Assembly: GCF_051400755.1 (NCBI RefSeq)
Contig: NZ_JBLFFL010000005.1
Location: 227,287 to 291,286 of the forward strand
Source of the DNA: Parapedobacter sp051400755
GTDB lineage: Bacteria; Bacteroidota; Bacteroidia; Sphingobacteriales; Sphingobacteriaceae
Length of the DNA stretch: 64,000 bases
Direction: 5' to 3'
The position numbers and the translations under genes are program-made. Position 1 is the first letter of the stretch. Each line of letters starts with the position of its first letter. The notes beneath the pieces were generated by a model that saw nothing but the letters and a program-made list of their open reading frames with translations, was not told the DNA's origin and searched no databases. This document shows positions 8,716 through 18,400 of this stretch, one piece after another.

Positions 8716-9798
8716 TTACTTCACGAACGGCGGTTTTACGACGACGGCCTTTACGCCGTTATTGCGGATGTCAATGTATAGCTCACTTCCTTCCCTGGCG
8801 TGGTCGATGGTCACATATCCCAAGCCGATGGATTTTTTCAGCGTAGGCGATTGGGTGCCGGAGGTAACATGTCCGATGGGATTGCCGTTGGCATCCATGA
8901 TGTGATATCCATGGCGGGCGATACCCCGGTCGATCATTTCAAACCCAACCAGCTTTTTTGACAATCCGGCCTCCTTCTGTTTCTTCAAGCCTTCGGCATT
9001 GACAAAGTCCTTGGTAAACTTGGTCACCCAACCCAATCCGGCTTCCAGGGGAGAGGTGGTATCATCGATATCGTTGCCGTAAAGGCAGAATCCCATTTCC
9101 AGGCGGAGGGTATCGCGGGCGCCCAGGCCGATCGGCTTAATCCCATAAGGTGCCCCCGCTTCAAAAATCGCGTTCCACACCGCTTTGGCGTCGCTATTAG
9201 CGACATACACCTCAAATCCGCCCGCACCGGTGTACCCGGTGGCTGATACCAGCACGTTGTCCACCCCGGCAAAGGTGCCTTTGTTGAACGTGTAATATTC
9301 CATGGTCGCCAGGTCGATGTCGGTGAGGCCGGCGAGCGCTTCGGCAGCTTTCGGACCTTGTATGGCAAGCAACGAGGTTTCGTCAGAGATGTTTTTCATC
9401 GTCACGCCATAGGTGTTGTATTTGGATATCCAATCCCAATCTTTTTGGATATTGGAGGCATTGACGACCAAAAAATAGGTCTTTTCGTCAATCCGGTAGA
9501 CAAGGAAGTCGTCTACCACCCCACCCGTTTCGTTGGGGATATAGGCATACTGCACTTTCCCGTCGTACAGTTTCGAGGCATCGTTGGAACTGATTTTCTG
9601 CACGAGATCCAGTGCACGGTCGCCTTTGAGGATAAACTCGCCCATGTGGCTTACATCAAACACGCCCACCCCATTGCGGACGGTTTCGTGTTCGTCGTTG
9701 ATGCCTGAGTACTGGACGGGCATGTTGAATCCGGCAAAAGGGACCATCTTGGCGCCTAAAGCCACGTGTATGTCAGTGAGGGCGGTATCTTTGACCAT
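8716..9798 (-). CDS. gcvT: Glycine cleavage system T protein (aminomethyltransferase)
   Basis: 360 residues from ATG 9798 (MVKDTALTDIH); the frame is open 15 codons further but the promoter lies there. GcvT transfers the methylene group from the aminomethyl-lipoyl H protein to tetrahydrofolate, releasing ammonia. Seen: the folate-binding fold with FAGFNMPVQYSGINDEH, VFDVSHMGEF, SATGYTGAGGFEVY, LGARDTLRLEMGFCLYG with the catalytic Asp region, and GHVTSGTQSP. Promoter TTG-N20-TAGCTTTG lies upstream. gcvP and gcvH are not adjacent, as is common in Bacteroidota. Confidence 0.96.
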   Translation of the reverse strand: MVKDTALTDIHVALGAKMVPFAGFNMPVQYSGINDEHETVRNGVGVFDVSHMGEFILKGDRALDLVQKISSNDASKLYDGKVQYAYIPNETGGVVDDFLVYRIDEKTYFLVVNASNIQKDWDWISKYNTYGVTMKNISDETSLLAIQGPKAAEALAGLTDIDLATMEYYTFNKGTFAGVDNVLVSATGYTGAGGFEVYVANSDAKAVWNAIFEAGAPYGIKPIGLGARDTLRLEMGFCLYGNDIDDTTSPLEAGLGWVTKFTKDFVNAEGLKKQKEAGLSKKLVGFEMIDRGIARHGYHIMDANGNPIGHVTSGTQSPTLKKSIGLGYVTIDHAREGSELYIDIRNNGVKAVVVKPPFVK

Positions 9799-9822
9799 GA
9801 AATGCGTGCGTTTTATTTTCGG

Positions 9823-9853
9823 CAAAGCTAATGAAACCTGCATGAATTGCCAA
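9823..9853 (-). promoter_or_regulatory. gcvT-comB promoter
   Basis: On the minus strand: -33 TTG (9853 to 9851), 20-bp spacer, -7 TAGCTTTG (9830 to 9823), then 24 nt to the ATG. Both boxes fit the Bacteroidota housekeeping consensus. Confidence 0.75.
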
Positions 9854-9924
9854 TCAAAAAGAAGATGAACTCAGCAAAGCAGCAATTCATGCAAGCTTCA
9901 TCGCCATTAAACGACGCCTTAGCG

Positions 9925-10266
9925 TTATTCCGGCTTGCGGTTGAGCTGCAGCACTTCGTTTACATTTACTTCGGTGACATAGCGCGTCACCCCGTCCTTA
10001 TCCACATATTGACGGTTGACCAGTTTGCCTTCAACGCAGATTTCCGACCCTTTGGTCAGGCTCTTCTGGGCAAACACAGCCTGTCTGCCCCAAAATACCA
10101 GGTTATGCCATTGGGTATCCGATACCCATTCCCCTTGGCTATTGCGATAGCGCTCGTTGGTGGCAATGGATACACGGGCAAAGTTCCGGTTGTTGGTAAA
10201 CGTTTTGACGTCGGGGTCGCTGCCTAAGAATCCGGTCAGGCGTACACTGTTTTTTAAGGTGTTCAT
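9925..10266 (-). CDS. ssb: Single-stranded DNA-binding protein, short form
   Basis: 113 residues forming one OB fold: SVRLTGFLGSDPDVKTF, FARVSIATNERY, WHNLVFWGRQAVFAQ, GSEICVEGKLVNRQY. It lacks the glycine/proline-rich linker and the acidic DDDIPF-type tip through which SSB recruits repair and replication proteins. It therefore looks like a secondary SSB paralogue rather than the main replication SSB. It is monocistronic and divergent from phzF. Confidence 0.92.
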   Translation of the reverse strand: MNTLKNSVRLTGFLGSDPDVKTFTNNRNFARVSIATNERYRNSQGEWVSDTQWHNLVFWGRQAVFAQKSLTKGSEICVEGKLVNRQYVDKDGVTRYVTEVNVNEVLQLNRKPE

Positions 10267-10368
10267 AATGCTAATGGTTAATAGTAAAACAAGCGGTTAA
10301 CGAACGATGGCATCCCTTAGCCATCGACAGGACAAAAATGGGGCGGCCGACCTAAGTTAGTCGGATGG

Positions 10369-10425
10369 TAAACGGATATATCCGTTTATAATCGGCTATA
10401 ATCGGCTATTATTATCCTATATTTG
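10369..10425 (+). promoter_or_regulatory. phzF upstream region: perfect 20-bp palindrome, 10-bp tandem repeat, -7 element
   Basis: 10369-10388 is a perfect palindrome whose core is AAACGGATATATCCGTTT. It runs into two exact copies of ATAATCGGCT (10388-10397 and 10398-10407). TATATTTG at 10418-10425 is a perfect -7 element, 34 nt before the phzF ATG. The palindrome sits about 30 bp before the -7 box, where an activator or repressor dimer would bind. The remaining part of the 10267-10459 gap shows nothing else. Confidence 0.6.
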
Positions 10426-10459
10426 TTTTACCCACTTGCATAATTATTGAAAATAAGCA

Positions 10460-11248
10460 ATGACGCTAAAAATCTATCAAATCGATGCCTTTACCGACCG
10501 GGTTTTTTCCGGTAACCCGGCTGCGATATGCCCATTGGATGAGTGGTTGGACGATAAGCTCATGCAACAGATCGCGATGGAGAATAACCTCGCCGAAACG
10601 GCTTTCTACGTGAGACGGGGCGACGAATATGATATCCGGTGGTTCACGCCTACCGTAGAGGTCGATCTCTGCGGCCATGCCACATTAGCATCGGCCTTTG
10701 TGTTGTTCAACCATGAAGGCTATGGAGAAGACACCGTCCGTTTCCACTCGCCACGTAGTGGGCCGCTCACGGTAACGCGCGACGGTGATTTCCTCGTCCT
10801 GAATTTTCCGGCAGACGTGTATGCACCCGTCCCGGTGACACCGGAATTGACGGCATGCGTAGGGATCGCGCCCACTGCCGCCTATAAAGGCAAGACCGAT
10901 TATATGCTGGTATTCGAAAGCGAAGCCCATATCCAATCGGCCAAGCCGGATTTGGCGCGGATCGCGCAGCTGCCCGCCCGGGGCGTCATCATCACGGCGC
11001 AGGGCAATGAAGTGGCTTTTGTATCCCGTTTTTTCGGTCCGCAATCCGGGGTCGACGAAGACCCGGTGACGGGTTCCGCACACACCACGCTAATCCCTTA
11101 TTGGGCGGGCAAACTGGGCAAAAGCGAGCTGACCGCCCGGCAGCTTTCGACGCGGGGAGGATACCTCAAATGCCGCCACCTGGGCGACCGGGTTGAAATC
11201 GGCGGACAAGCCAAGTTGTACCTGACGGGCGAAATCAATGCTTTTTAG
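10460..11248 (+). CDS. PhzF family isomerase/epimerase
   Basis: 262 residues with the diaminopimelate-epimerase-like double domain of PhzF proteins: IDAFTDRVFSGNPAAICPL at the start, the catalytic Glu in NNLAETAFYV (about residue 46), WFTPTVEVDLCGHATLA and EDPVTGSAHTTLIPYW. The family catalyses proton shifts or isomerisation on small acids; this member is not in a phenazine cluster, so the substrate is unknown. First of a co-directional run through holB and gldH. Confidence 0.93.
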   Translation: MTLKIYQIDAFTDRVFSGNPAAICPLDEWLDDKLMQQIAMENNLAETAFYVRRGDEYDIRWFTPTVEVDLCGHATLASAFVLFNHEGYGEDTVRFHSPRSGPLTVTRDGDFLVLNFPADVYAPVPVTPELTACVGIAPTAAYKGKTDYMLVFESEAHIQSAKPDLARIAQLPARGVIITAQGNEVAFVSRFFGPQSGVDEDPVTGSAHTTLIPYWAGKLGKSELTARQLSTRGGYLKCRHLGDRVEIGGQAKLYLTGEINAF

Positions 11249-11256
11249 TACCTTTG
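11249..11256 (+). promoter_or_regulatory. Possible -7 element before map
   Basis: TACCTTTG overlaps the last bases after phzF and precedes the map ATG at 11318 by 61 nt; no -33 TTG at the expected distance. Weak support. Confidence 0.35.
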
Positions 11257-11300
11257 GAGAATCTGCTGGATTGCCAAGCAATACCTGCGCGGTCCGCAAA

Positions 11301-11307
11301 AAGGAGG
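11301..11307 (+). promoter_or_regulatory. Strong Shine-Dalgarno before map
   Basis: AAGGAGG ends 10 nt before the ATG at 11318. Such full matches are infrequent in this window and fix the start of map. Confidence 0.6.
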
Positions 11308-11317
11308 ATATAGGAAG

Positions 11318-12082
11318 ATGTCAATCACAAACGAATCGGAGTGGGTAGGAATGAAGAACGTCAGCGAAGTCGTTGCGCTCACGTTGAATGCCATGCGTCG
11401 TTATGCGAGACCGGGTATCACGACGAAGCAACTGGACGATTTTGGTCGACAATTGCTCGAAAGACATGGCGCGAAGTCTGCACCCGCCCTCACCTATGGA
11501 TTTCCGGGTTGGACATGCATCAGCCTGAACGGCGAGGTTGCGCACGGTATACCCGCTGCTGACCGTACATTGCTTGAAGGCGATTTGGTGAATATCGACG
11601 TTTCAGCGGAACTCAATGGGTATTGGGCCGATAACGGCGGTTCGTTTGTATTGGGTCGCGATGTACACCACCATCAGGCGCTCGTGAATACGTCGAGGCA
11701 GATTTTGAAAAAGGCCATCAGCCATATCCGTGGAGGCGTCCGCATCGCCGAAATCGGCAGACTTATTGAAACACAAGCAAAAAAATCGGGTTATACGGTC
11801 ATCAAAAACCTCACCGGCCACGGCGTAGGCCGGAGCCTGCACGAGGAGCCGAGTGATGTGGCCAATTATTATGACCGGTTCAACCCCACCCGGTTCAGGA
11901 AAAATTCGGTGGTTGCCATCGAGACATTTATTTCAACCCGTTCAACCTTGGCGCTCACCTTGAAAGATGGATGGACCTTGGTAGGCAACCGCGGGGGCTT
12001 TGTAGCACAGCATGAGCACACAATTGTGGTGACAGACCGGGAGCCGATCGTCTTAACGGACGGAAATGGCATTTGGGACTGA
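11318..12082 (+). CDS. map: Methionine aminopeptidase, type I
   Basis: 254 residues, pita-bread fold, removing the N-terminal Met from nascent proteins. Metal ligands are in place: Asp in NIDVSAELNGYWAD (two Asp), His in TGHGVGRSLHEEP, Glu in VVAIETF and Glu in AQHEHTIVV. The start is fixed by the strong AAGGAGG. Bacteroidota often carry two map genes (one with ribosomal protein genes); being outside that cluster this may be the second copy. Confidence 0.94.
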   Translation: MSITNESEWVGMKNVSEVVALTLNAMRRYARPGITTKQLDDFGRQLLERHGAKSAPALTYGFPGWTCISLNGEVAHGIPAADRTLLEGDLVNIDVSAELNGYWADNGGSFVLGRDVHHHQALVNTSRQILKKAISHIRGGVRIAEIGRLIETQAKKSGYTVIKNLTGHGVGRSLHEEPSDVANYYDRFNPTRFRKNSVVAIETFISTRSTLALTLKDGWTLVGNRGGFVAQHEHTIVVTDREPIVLTDGNGIWD

Positions 12083-12103
12083 TTAGCGATAAGCTGTTTA
12101 ACT

Positions 12104-13267
12104 ATGCGCTTTAAAGAAATCATCGGACAAGAAGACGTCAAACGGCGCCTCATCAATACCATACACGAAAACCGGGTAAGCCATGCCCAGCTTTTCCTCG
12201 GGCCCGAAGGGAGTGGCAGCCTTGCACTGGCCGTGGCCTATGCGCAATATATCAATTGCGAAAATAAGCAACCCGACGATAGTTGTGGCGACTGCGCCTC
12301 GTGCCGCAAATACGGCAAACTGATCCACCCCGACCTGCATTTTTCCTATCCTTTTTTTGCCAAACACAAGGATGATACAGCGGCAACATATGTAGAAGCC
12401 TGGCGTAAAGCTTTTCTGGCCAACCCCTGCCTTGGTCTCGATTATTGGCGCAGCCAGCTCGATGCCGAAAATAAGCAGGCCAACATCAATATCGCTGAGG
12501 CGCACCACATCATTAAAAAACTAAGCCTTAAAGCGTTCGAGGCCGAATACAAGGTGCTCATTATGTGGTTGCCCGAGTATTTGGATACCCAGGGCAACGC
12601 GTTATTGAAACTCATCGAAGAGCCGCCTGCAAAGACGCTGTTTCTGTTGGTCGCCGAAAACCAGGACAAGATATTGAACACCATCATTTCCCGCACCCAG
12701 CTGGTCAAGATAAACCGCCTTGCCGATGCCGATGTCAGCAGGTACTTGGTGGATGTCCAGCAGCTGAGCCCGCAGCGCGCCGACGAAATCGCGTTTATCA
12801 GCAATGGTAGCGTGCAGCAGGCGATTAATCTGTTGGGAGAAGACACCAAAGGGCATTTTGACTTGATGATTCGCTGGTTGCGCCATTGCGTTACCGATGC
12901 AGGTGCTGCATTGATCAAGGTATGCGACGAGGAATTATCAAAATTGGGCCGCGAAAACCAAAAAAGTTTCTTACTTTACGCCATTAATGTCATGCGCCAG
13001 GTGGTGCTGCTCAAAGAAAATATGCCGCAGCTGGTGTATCTGCCCAGTACTGAATTGGATTTTGCGCAGAAATTCAGCAAACATTATCAGCTGGCACAGA
13101 TCGAACGGGCGGTTGGCTTATTTGAGGAGGCTTATTATCACATTGAGCGCAATGCAAACCCAAAGATATTGTTTTTAGACTTATCTTTGCAGTTGGTTTT
13201 ACTATATAAATATCAAACGTTCCGCCAATTGGCGGACTCGACATATATCGATCACTATGGGATGTAG
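12104..13267 (+). CDS. holB: DNA polymerase III subunit delta'
   Basis: 387 residues. Clamp-loader AAA+ subunit: N-terminal MRFKEIIGQEDVKRRLINTI, a degenerate P-loop GPEGSGSLALA lacking the Lys, as expected for the non-ATP-binding delta' subunit, a zinc module CENKQPDDSCGDCASC, and LLKLIEEPPAKTLFLLVAE followed by IISRT in place of the usual SRC finger. The C-terminal collar domain follows. It overlaps the PSP1-domain gene by 11 bp, an arrangement (holB, PSP1, gldH) typical of Bacteroidota. Confidence 0.95.
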   Translation: MRFKEIIGQEDVKRRLINTIHENRVSHAQLFLGPEGSGSLALAVAYAQYINCENKQPDDSCGDCASCRKYGKLIHPDLHFSYPFFAKHKDDTAATYVEAWRKAFLANPCLGLDYWRSQLDAENKQANINIAEAHHIIKKLSLKAFEAEYKVLIMWLPEYLDTQGNALLKLIEEPPAKTLFLLVAENQDKILNTIISRTQLVKINRLADADVSRYLVDVQQLSPQRADEIAFISNGSVQQAINLLGEDTKGHFDLMIRWLRHCVTDAGAALIKVCDEELSKLGRENQKSFLLYAINVMRQVVLLKENMPQLVYLPSTELDFAQKFSKHYQLAQIERAVGLFEEAYYHIERNANPKILFLDLSLQLVLLYKYQTFRQLADSTYIDHYGM

Positions 13268-14618
13268 CAGTTGCTCATCCGGCGGCGGGTGTGGCAGCAC
13301 ACCGGCAGGTTGCCAGAATAATGGCGCTTGCATGACGAGCGGATGTAATAAATTGGATGTATACGATTGGCTGTCCCACATGGACATGCCAACAAATTAT
13401 AAACCCTTCAACATCGTGGAGGTGAGGTTCAAGGGGTCGCGGAAGGATTTTTACATCAATCATGAAAACCTGTACCTCGAAATGGGCGAAATGGTTGCCG
13501 TAGAACCCAGTACGGGAGGGTACGACATTGGCCACATATCCATGATGGGCGAACTGGTGCGGATGCAATTGAAGAAAAGCAATGTAGACCCCGCCAGTGT
13601 CACCAAAAAGATCTACCGGAAGGTGACGGACGCCGACATCAAAAAATGGCAGGCGGCTAAGGACCTCGAATGGGAAACCATGCACCGCGCCCGTACCATG
13701 GCGCTGGACCTTGGCCTATCCATGAAGATCAGCGATGTAGATTACCAGGGCGACAAGTCGAAGGCCACGTTTTATTATACCGCCGAAGGGCGTGTCGATT
13801 TCCGGGAACTGATCAAGCGCATGGCCGAAGCCTTTCGTATCCGTATCGAAATGCGGCAAATCGGCATGCGGCAAGAGGCAAGCAGGCTCGGCGGCATCGG
13901 TTCCTGCGGCAGGGAGCTGTGCTGTTCTACTTGGCTGACCGACTTCAAGACGGTGTCTACCTCGGCAGCGCGCTATCAAAACCTTTCGCTCAATACGCTG
14001 AAGCTAGCCGGACAATGCGGAAAGCTCAAATGCTGCCTCAATTACGAACTGGACAGCTACATGGATGCCCTCCGGGATATTCCCAATAACATCGAGCGGA
14101 TAGAAACCCAGAAGGGTACGGCGTTTCTCCAGAAAACCGACATTTTCAAAAAACTGATGTGGTTCAGCTACCCCGGTGAGGAAAACTGGATCCCGCTGAC
14201 GACCGACCGGGTGAAGGAAATCCACCTGCTGAACAAGGAAGGCGTGAAACCCGAAGAAATCGGCGCCATCGTCATCGAAACGGTGGAAGAGAAGCCCGTC
14301 AGTTACGACTATGAAAATGTAGTGGGCCAAGATAGCCTGACCCGCCTGGATGAGCGGAATAAGAAAAAAAACAAGTCTGCCAAGAACAAACGGAAACCCG
14401 GAGCGAGAACCGGAAGACCGGGACAGGATAAGCCGGAACAAGGCAAGCCCGAGCAGCGCAAACCGGAACAACGCCGGCCTGAGCACCGGAAAGACCCGGC
14501 AAGCCCGTCGGCGTCCGAAAACAAGTCTGCCGACGCAAGGCCTAAGCCGAAAAAGCGGTTCCGCGGTAACCGGAGAGGCAAACCCGGGGGGCAACAACAA
14601 GACGGACCAGCCAGCTAA
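13257..14618 (+). CDS. ricT: PSP1-domain protein, RicT/YaaT homologue
   Basis: 453 residues. Family members bind Fe-S clusters and help RNA maturation or phosphorelay in Bacillus. The start overlaps holB. The N-terminus is extremely Cys/Gly-rich (eight Cys in the first 30 residues). The PSP1 core holds GGIGSCGRELCCSTWL and LAGQCGKLKCCLNYELD, the conserved Cys set. The C-terminus after about 370 is a basic, disordered tail with repeated KPEQ/RPEQ-type units (about 14425-14500) and RGKPGG, suggesting RNA contact. Function in Bacteroidota is inferred only. Confidence 0.88.
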   Translation: MGCSSCSSGGGCGSTPAGCQNNGACMTSGCNKLDVYDWLSHMDMPTNYKPFNIVEVRFKGSRKDFYINHENLYLEMGEMVAVEPSTGGYDIGHISMMGELVRMQLKKSNVDPASVTKKIYRKVTDADIKKWQAAKDLEWETMHRARTMALDLGLSMKISDVDYQGDKSKATFYYTAEGRVDFRELIKRMAEAFRIRIEMRQIGMRQEASRLGGIGSCGRELCCSTWLTDFKTVSTSAARYQNLSLNTLKLAGQCGKLKCCLNYELDSYMDALRDIPNNIERIETQKGTAFLQKTDIFKKLMWFSYPGEENWIPLTTDRVKEIHLLNKEGVKPEEIGAIVIETVEEKPVSYDYENVVGQDSLTRLDERNKKKNKSAKNKRKPGARTGRPGQDKPEQGKPEQRKPEQRRPEHRKDPASPSASENKSADARPKPKKRFRGNRRGKPGGQQQDGPAS

Positions 14619-14624
14619 CGACAG

Positions 14625-15098
14625 ATGCGTTTTCAGTTGACAGTATGGATCGGACGATTGGGTATGGCGCTGCTTGCCGCATCCTGCATGGACACGGCGG
14701 TAGTGGACCAAAACGTGGCCATCGCCGATCATGCCTGGCAGTACGCCGATCAGCCCCGGCTGACAGCGCGCATCACCGATACCGGCAAACGCTACAACGT
14801 TTACCTCAACCTTCGGCATACGCCGGAGTATCAGTATTCCAATATTTTCGTACTGCTTCACCAGCATTGGCCCGATGGAAGCGATACCACCGAACGCATT
14901 GAACTGCCCCTCGCAGCGCCCGACGGTCGTTGGCTGGGCGAGGGCGGCGGAAGCGTATTTACCCACCAGCAGTTGATCAAGCAGTCTGTCCAATTTCCGG
15001 ATACCGGTACGTATACGTTCGTCATTGAACAAAATATGCGCGAGAACCCCCTTCGCGAGATTACCGACGTGGGCATCCGGATAGCACCTGTTGAGTGA
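14625..15098 (+). CDS. gldH: Gliding motility lipoprotein
   Basis: 157 residues with a lipoprotein signal (MALLAASC, Cys about 21). The GldH family pattern is clear: VYLNLRHTPEYQYSNIFVLL, then WPDGSDTTERIELPLA and DGRWLGEGGGSVF. GldH is needed for gliding in Flavobacterium but its exact role in the motor is unresolved, and the family is widespread in non-gliding Bacteroidota. Its position after holB and the PSP1 gene is the conserved one. Confidence 0.88.
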   Translation: MRFQLTVWIGRLGMALLAASCMDTAVVDQNVAIADHAWQYADQPRLTARITDTGKRYNVYLNLRHTPEYQYSNIFVLLHQHWPDGSDTTERIELPLAAPDGRWLGEGGGSVFTHQQLIKQSVQFPDTGTYTFVIEQNMRENPLREITDVGIRIAPVE

Positions 15099-15111
15099 TC
15101 AGAAGCACCGC

Positions 15112-15303
15112 ATGAACACGTTCCAGAAAATCATCACCCACCCTTATTTCAGTTACCTGTACATCTTCGTCGTCATTTTCTGCCTCATCAGCCTGTTGGT
15201 CTTGCCGCCGGGGCACCCCCTTATCCAATATGCGGTGGCCGTTGGCATTGTCCTGTTTGCGTTGCACCAATACCGAAAGTATTTACTGAAACATCGGAAC
15301 TGA
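15112..15303 (+). CDS. Small membrane protein, two helices
   Basis: 63 residues from ATG 15112; an in-frame TTG at 15091 would overlap gldH. Two hydrophobic helices (SYLYIFVVIFCLISLLVL and IQYAVAVGIVLFALHQY) end in a basic tail KYLLKHRN. It sits 13 bp after gldH, where a PBP1A gene is often found in relatives. Family not recognised. Confidence 0.65.
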   Translation: MNTFQKIITHPYFSYLYIFVVIFCLISLLVLPPGHPLIQYAVAVGIVLFALHQYRKYLLKHRN

Positions 15304-15479
15304 CCGATTACCGAAGATATTTTTTCAAACAAAATTCATCATTAATTGTTCTTGTGTCGGCTATCCAATGGCCATGCATTGGAAAGACCTTGCCAATTAT
15401 ATGCACGCGAACTGCAGTGGGCGGTTGAGCCAAGTATGTTGAACACACATTAATAAACACATACACACACAAATAAATT

Positions 15480-18400
15480 ATGAGAACAATTCCATTAACT
15501 ATTCGACAATTATGCGTCGGCGTGGCCATGCTATGCCTGGCGCTGCTGTGTCCCACATGGGGGCACGCCCAAGCGGGCGGAGTGCAAGGGAAAGTGCTGG
15601 ACGAAAACAATGAGCCGTTGGCAGGCGCCTCCGTGCTCATCAAAGAGCTAAACAAAGAAGTCGCCACCAATGAGGACGGGCTTTTTTCGTTTACGGGCGT
15701 CGCCGATGGGACATACACCCTATCAACCTCGTTCGTCGGCTATGAGCCCGATGAGCGCTCCATTACGGTTTCCGGAAATCAGCAGGTCATTGATATTACG
15801 CTGAAACCCGGCGGAGAGAGTCTCGACGAGGTGGTGGTCATCGGCTACGGTACCTCCCGGAAGCGCGACCTTACCGGCTCCGTGGCATCCGTGCAAGCCA
15901 AGGATTTCAACAAGGGCGTGATCGCGGCACCGGACCAGTTGATTCAGGGCCGTACCGCCGGGGTCATGGTCATCAACAACACCGGGCAGCCCGGTGGCTC
16001 CACGACGGTGCGGATACGGGGCAATTCCTCCATCCGCGCGGGGAATAATCCCTTGTTCGTGGTCGATGGTATTCCCTTGTCGGGTACCTCCGCCCGCCCG
16101 GGCGGCAGTGGGGGGTACGGGTCAGATGGTGGCAATCCACTTAGCTATCTCAATCCCAATGACATTGCCAGTATGGACATTTTGAAAGACGCCTCCGCTA
16201 CGGCGATATACGGCTCACGCGGTGCCAATGGGGTAGTCCTCATCACGACCAAGCGGGGACAGTCCGGTACACCAACCCTCAATGTGGTTGCATCAACCGG
16301 GTTTTCTAACCTGCTGAAGAGACCCGAGGTGCTGAGTGCAGATGAGTTCAGGCAGGCCTTGCAGGCCTATGGGTTGCAGGGAGACTCTACAGACTTCGGT
16401 GGAGACGAGTATGCATTTGATGCGATAACCCGGACGGCCATGACGCAAAACTATTCGGTGGATATCTCCGGCGGTAATGAAGACGGCCGGTACCGGATTT
16501 CGGCCGGTTATTTAGACCAGAATGGTATCATTGAGACCTCTCGCTTTAAAAAGTACACGGCCAATGTGAGCAGCAACTTCAGGTTTCTGGAGAGCAAACG
16601 CTTGGGACTTGACGTTAATATCTTGGCTGCGCAGACCGACGAAAACATCGCACCGATTGATGTGGGAGTGGGTTTTGAAGGGAATGTGATTTCGCAGGCG
16701 CTGCAATGGAACCCCACGCTCCCGTTAAGAGATAGTGACGGTGCGTTGACTTTTCAATCATCTGACCTCCGGAATCCACTCACGTCGTTGGCAGCGTATA
16801 AGGATATTGCTAAGGTAAACACGATTTTAGCAAGCTTTGCTCCATCCTTCAAAATCACCGACGAGTTGGAATACAAATTCATGTACAGCCTCACCCACCA
16901 AGCTGGGCGGCGCACGGGGCGTTATATCGCGGGGATGATCAATCCCAACGACATCAACAACGGGTCCGCTTTCATTGGCAATGATACCGAAACCAACCAC
17001 CAATTGACGCATACGCTGTCGTTTAATAAAGAAATAACGGCTGACTTAAACCTGAATGCCGTCGTCGGTTATGAATACCTGAGTTATGATAGCCGCTGGA
17101 ATTCGGTGAGCGGGAGTGGCTTTTCTGATATTGGCGGACTTGATTACTTTGACTATTTGCAATATTCCATTGCTAACAATAGGGGAGCCAATTCTTTTAG
17201 AAGTCCCACCAATGAACTCCAATCATACTTTGCCAGGGCAGCCCTTAACTATCGGGATCGGTACCTGTTTACCGGGACAATCCGGAGAGACGGCTCGACA
17301 AAATTCGGGGAGAATAACCGGTATGCCAATTTTCCTTCCTTAGCATTTGCTTGGAATGTTTCTAACGAAGACTTTTTGCAAGGTAGCGAGCACATCAGCA
17401 ACCTCAAGCTGCGCCTGGGCTGGGGACAAACCGGCAACCAGGAGTTTCCTTCGGGCGCTTCAAAAGACCGTTATGTCTTCAGTGCGCAGAGTATCGCGCA
17501 AGCCAATTTCGGCAATCCGGACCTAAGGTGGGAAAGCTCATCTACCATCAATGCCGGTATTGATTTCGGGTTTTTCCAGAATCGGCTTTCCGGTTCGGTG
17601 GATTATTTCCGCAAAACCACTACGGATGCGCTCTTTGAGCAGACCCTGGCCCAGCCTGCACCCAGCGGCCGCATATGGGTCAATCTGGATGGCGAAATCA
17701 TTAATGAGGGGGTGGAGTTGGCCGTGATGGGCAACATCATCCAACAGGAAAATTGGAACTGGAACCTCGGTGCAAATGCCACCTACCTCAAGAACGAAGT
17801 GAGCGGTCTGCTTGGCTACTATGAAACCGCTGCCCTCCGGGGACAAGGGTTTTCGGGTGTGCTGGGGCAGCGGATGGTCAGTGATCAGCCGCTGAACGTA
17901 TGGTATTTGGCCCAGTTCGAAGGAATAGACCCGACGACGGGAACCAGCATGTACAGGGGGCTCGATGGTGCCGTAGGTACGGATGTGGATCCGGCATTAA
18001 ACAAGTTTTATTTAGGCAGCCCCAATCCCAAGTACTTGTTGGGTATCACCACCGATGTGAATTATAAACGGCTGACGGCTACCATCAACATGCACGGCGC
18101 GTTTGGCCACTACCTGTTCAACAACACCATGGCCACGGTATTGGGGGTCAATAACCTGTCAAACCGGAATATCGGCAAGGTGTTCTTTGACCCGCAGGCG
18201 GTCGAATCTACATCCAATTCGGCATCGCCCTCCAACCGATATTTGGAGAAGGGAGACTTCCTCAAAATGTCAAACCTGACATTGAGCTATAATGTGGGCA
18301 ACATTGGCAATACCATCAGGAACCTGAATGTATCCCTTACGGGCCAAAATCTGTTTATCCTCACGGGTTACAACGGATTTGATCCCGAGGTGAATACGGA

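Noticed and set aside
14004..15032. 342-codon minus-strand frame opposite the PSP1 and gldH genes
   Set aside because: Antisense to two conserved genes; composition is repetitive because it reads the KPEQ-repeat region backwards.
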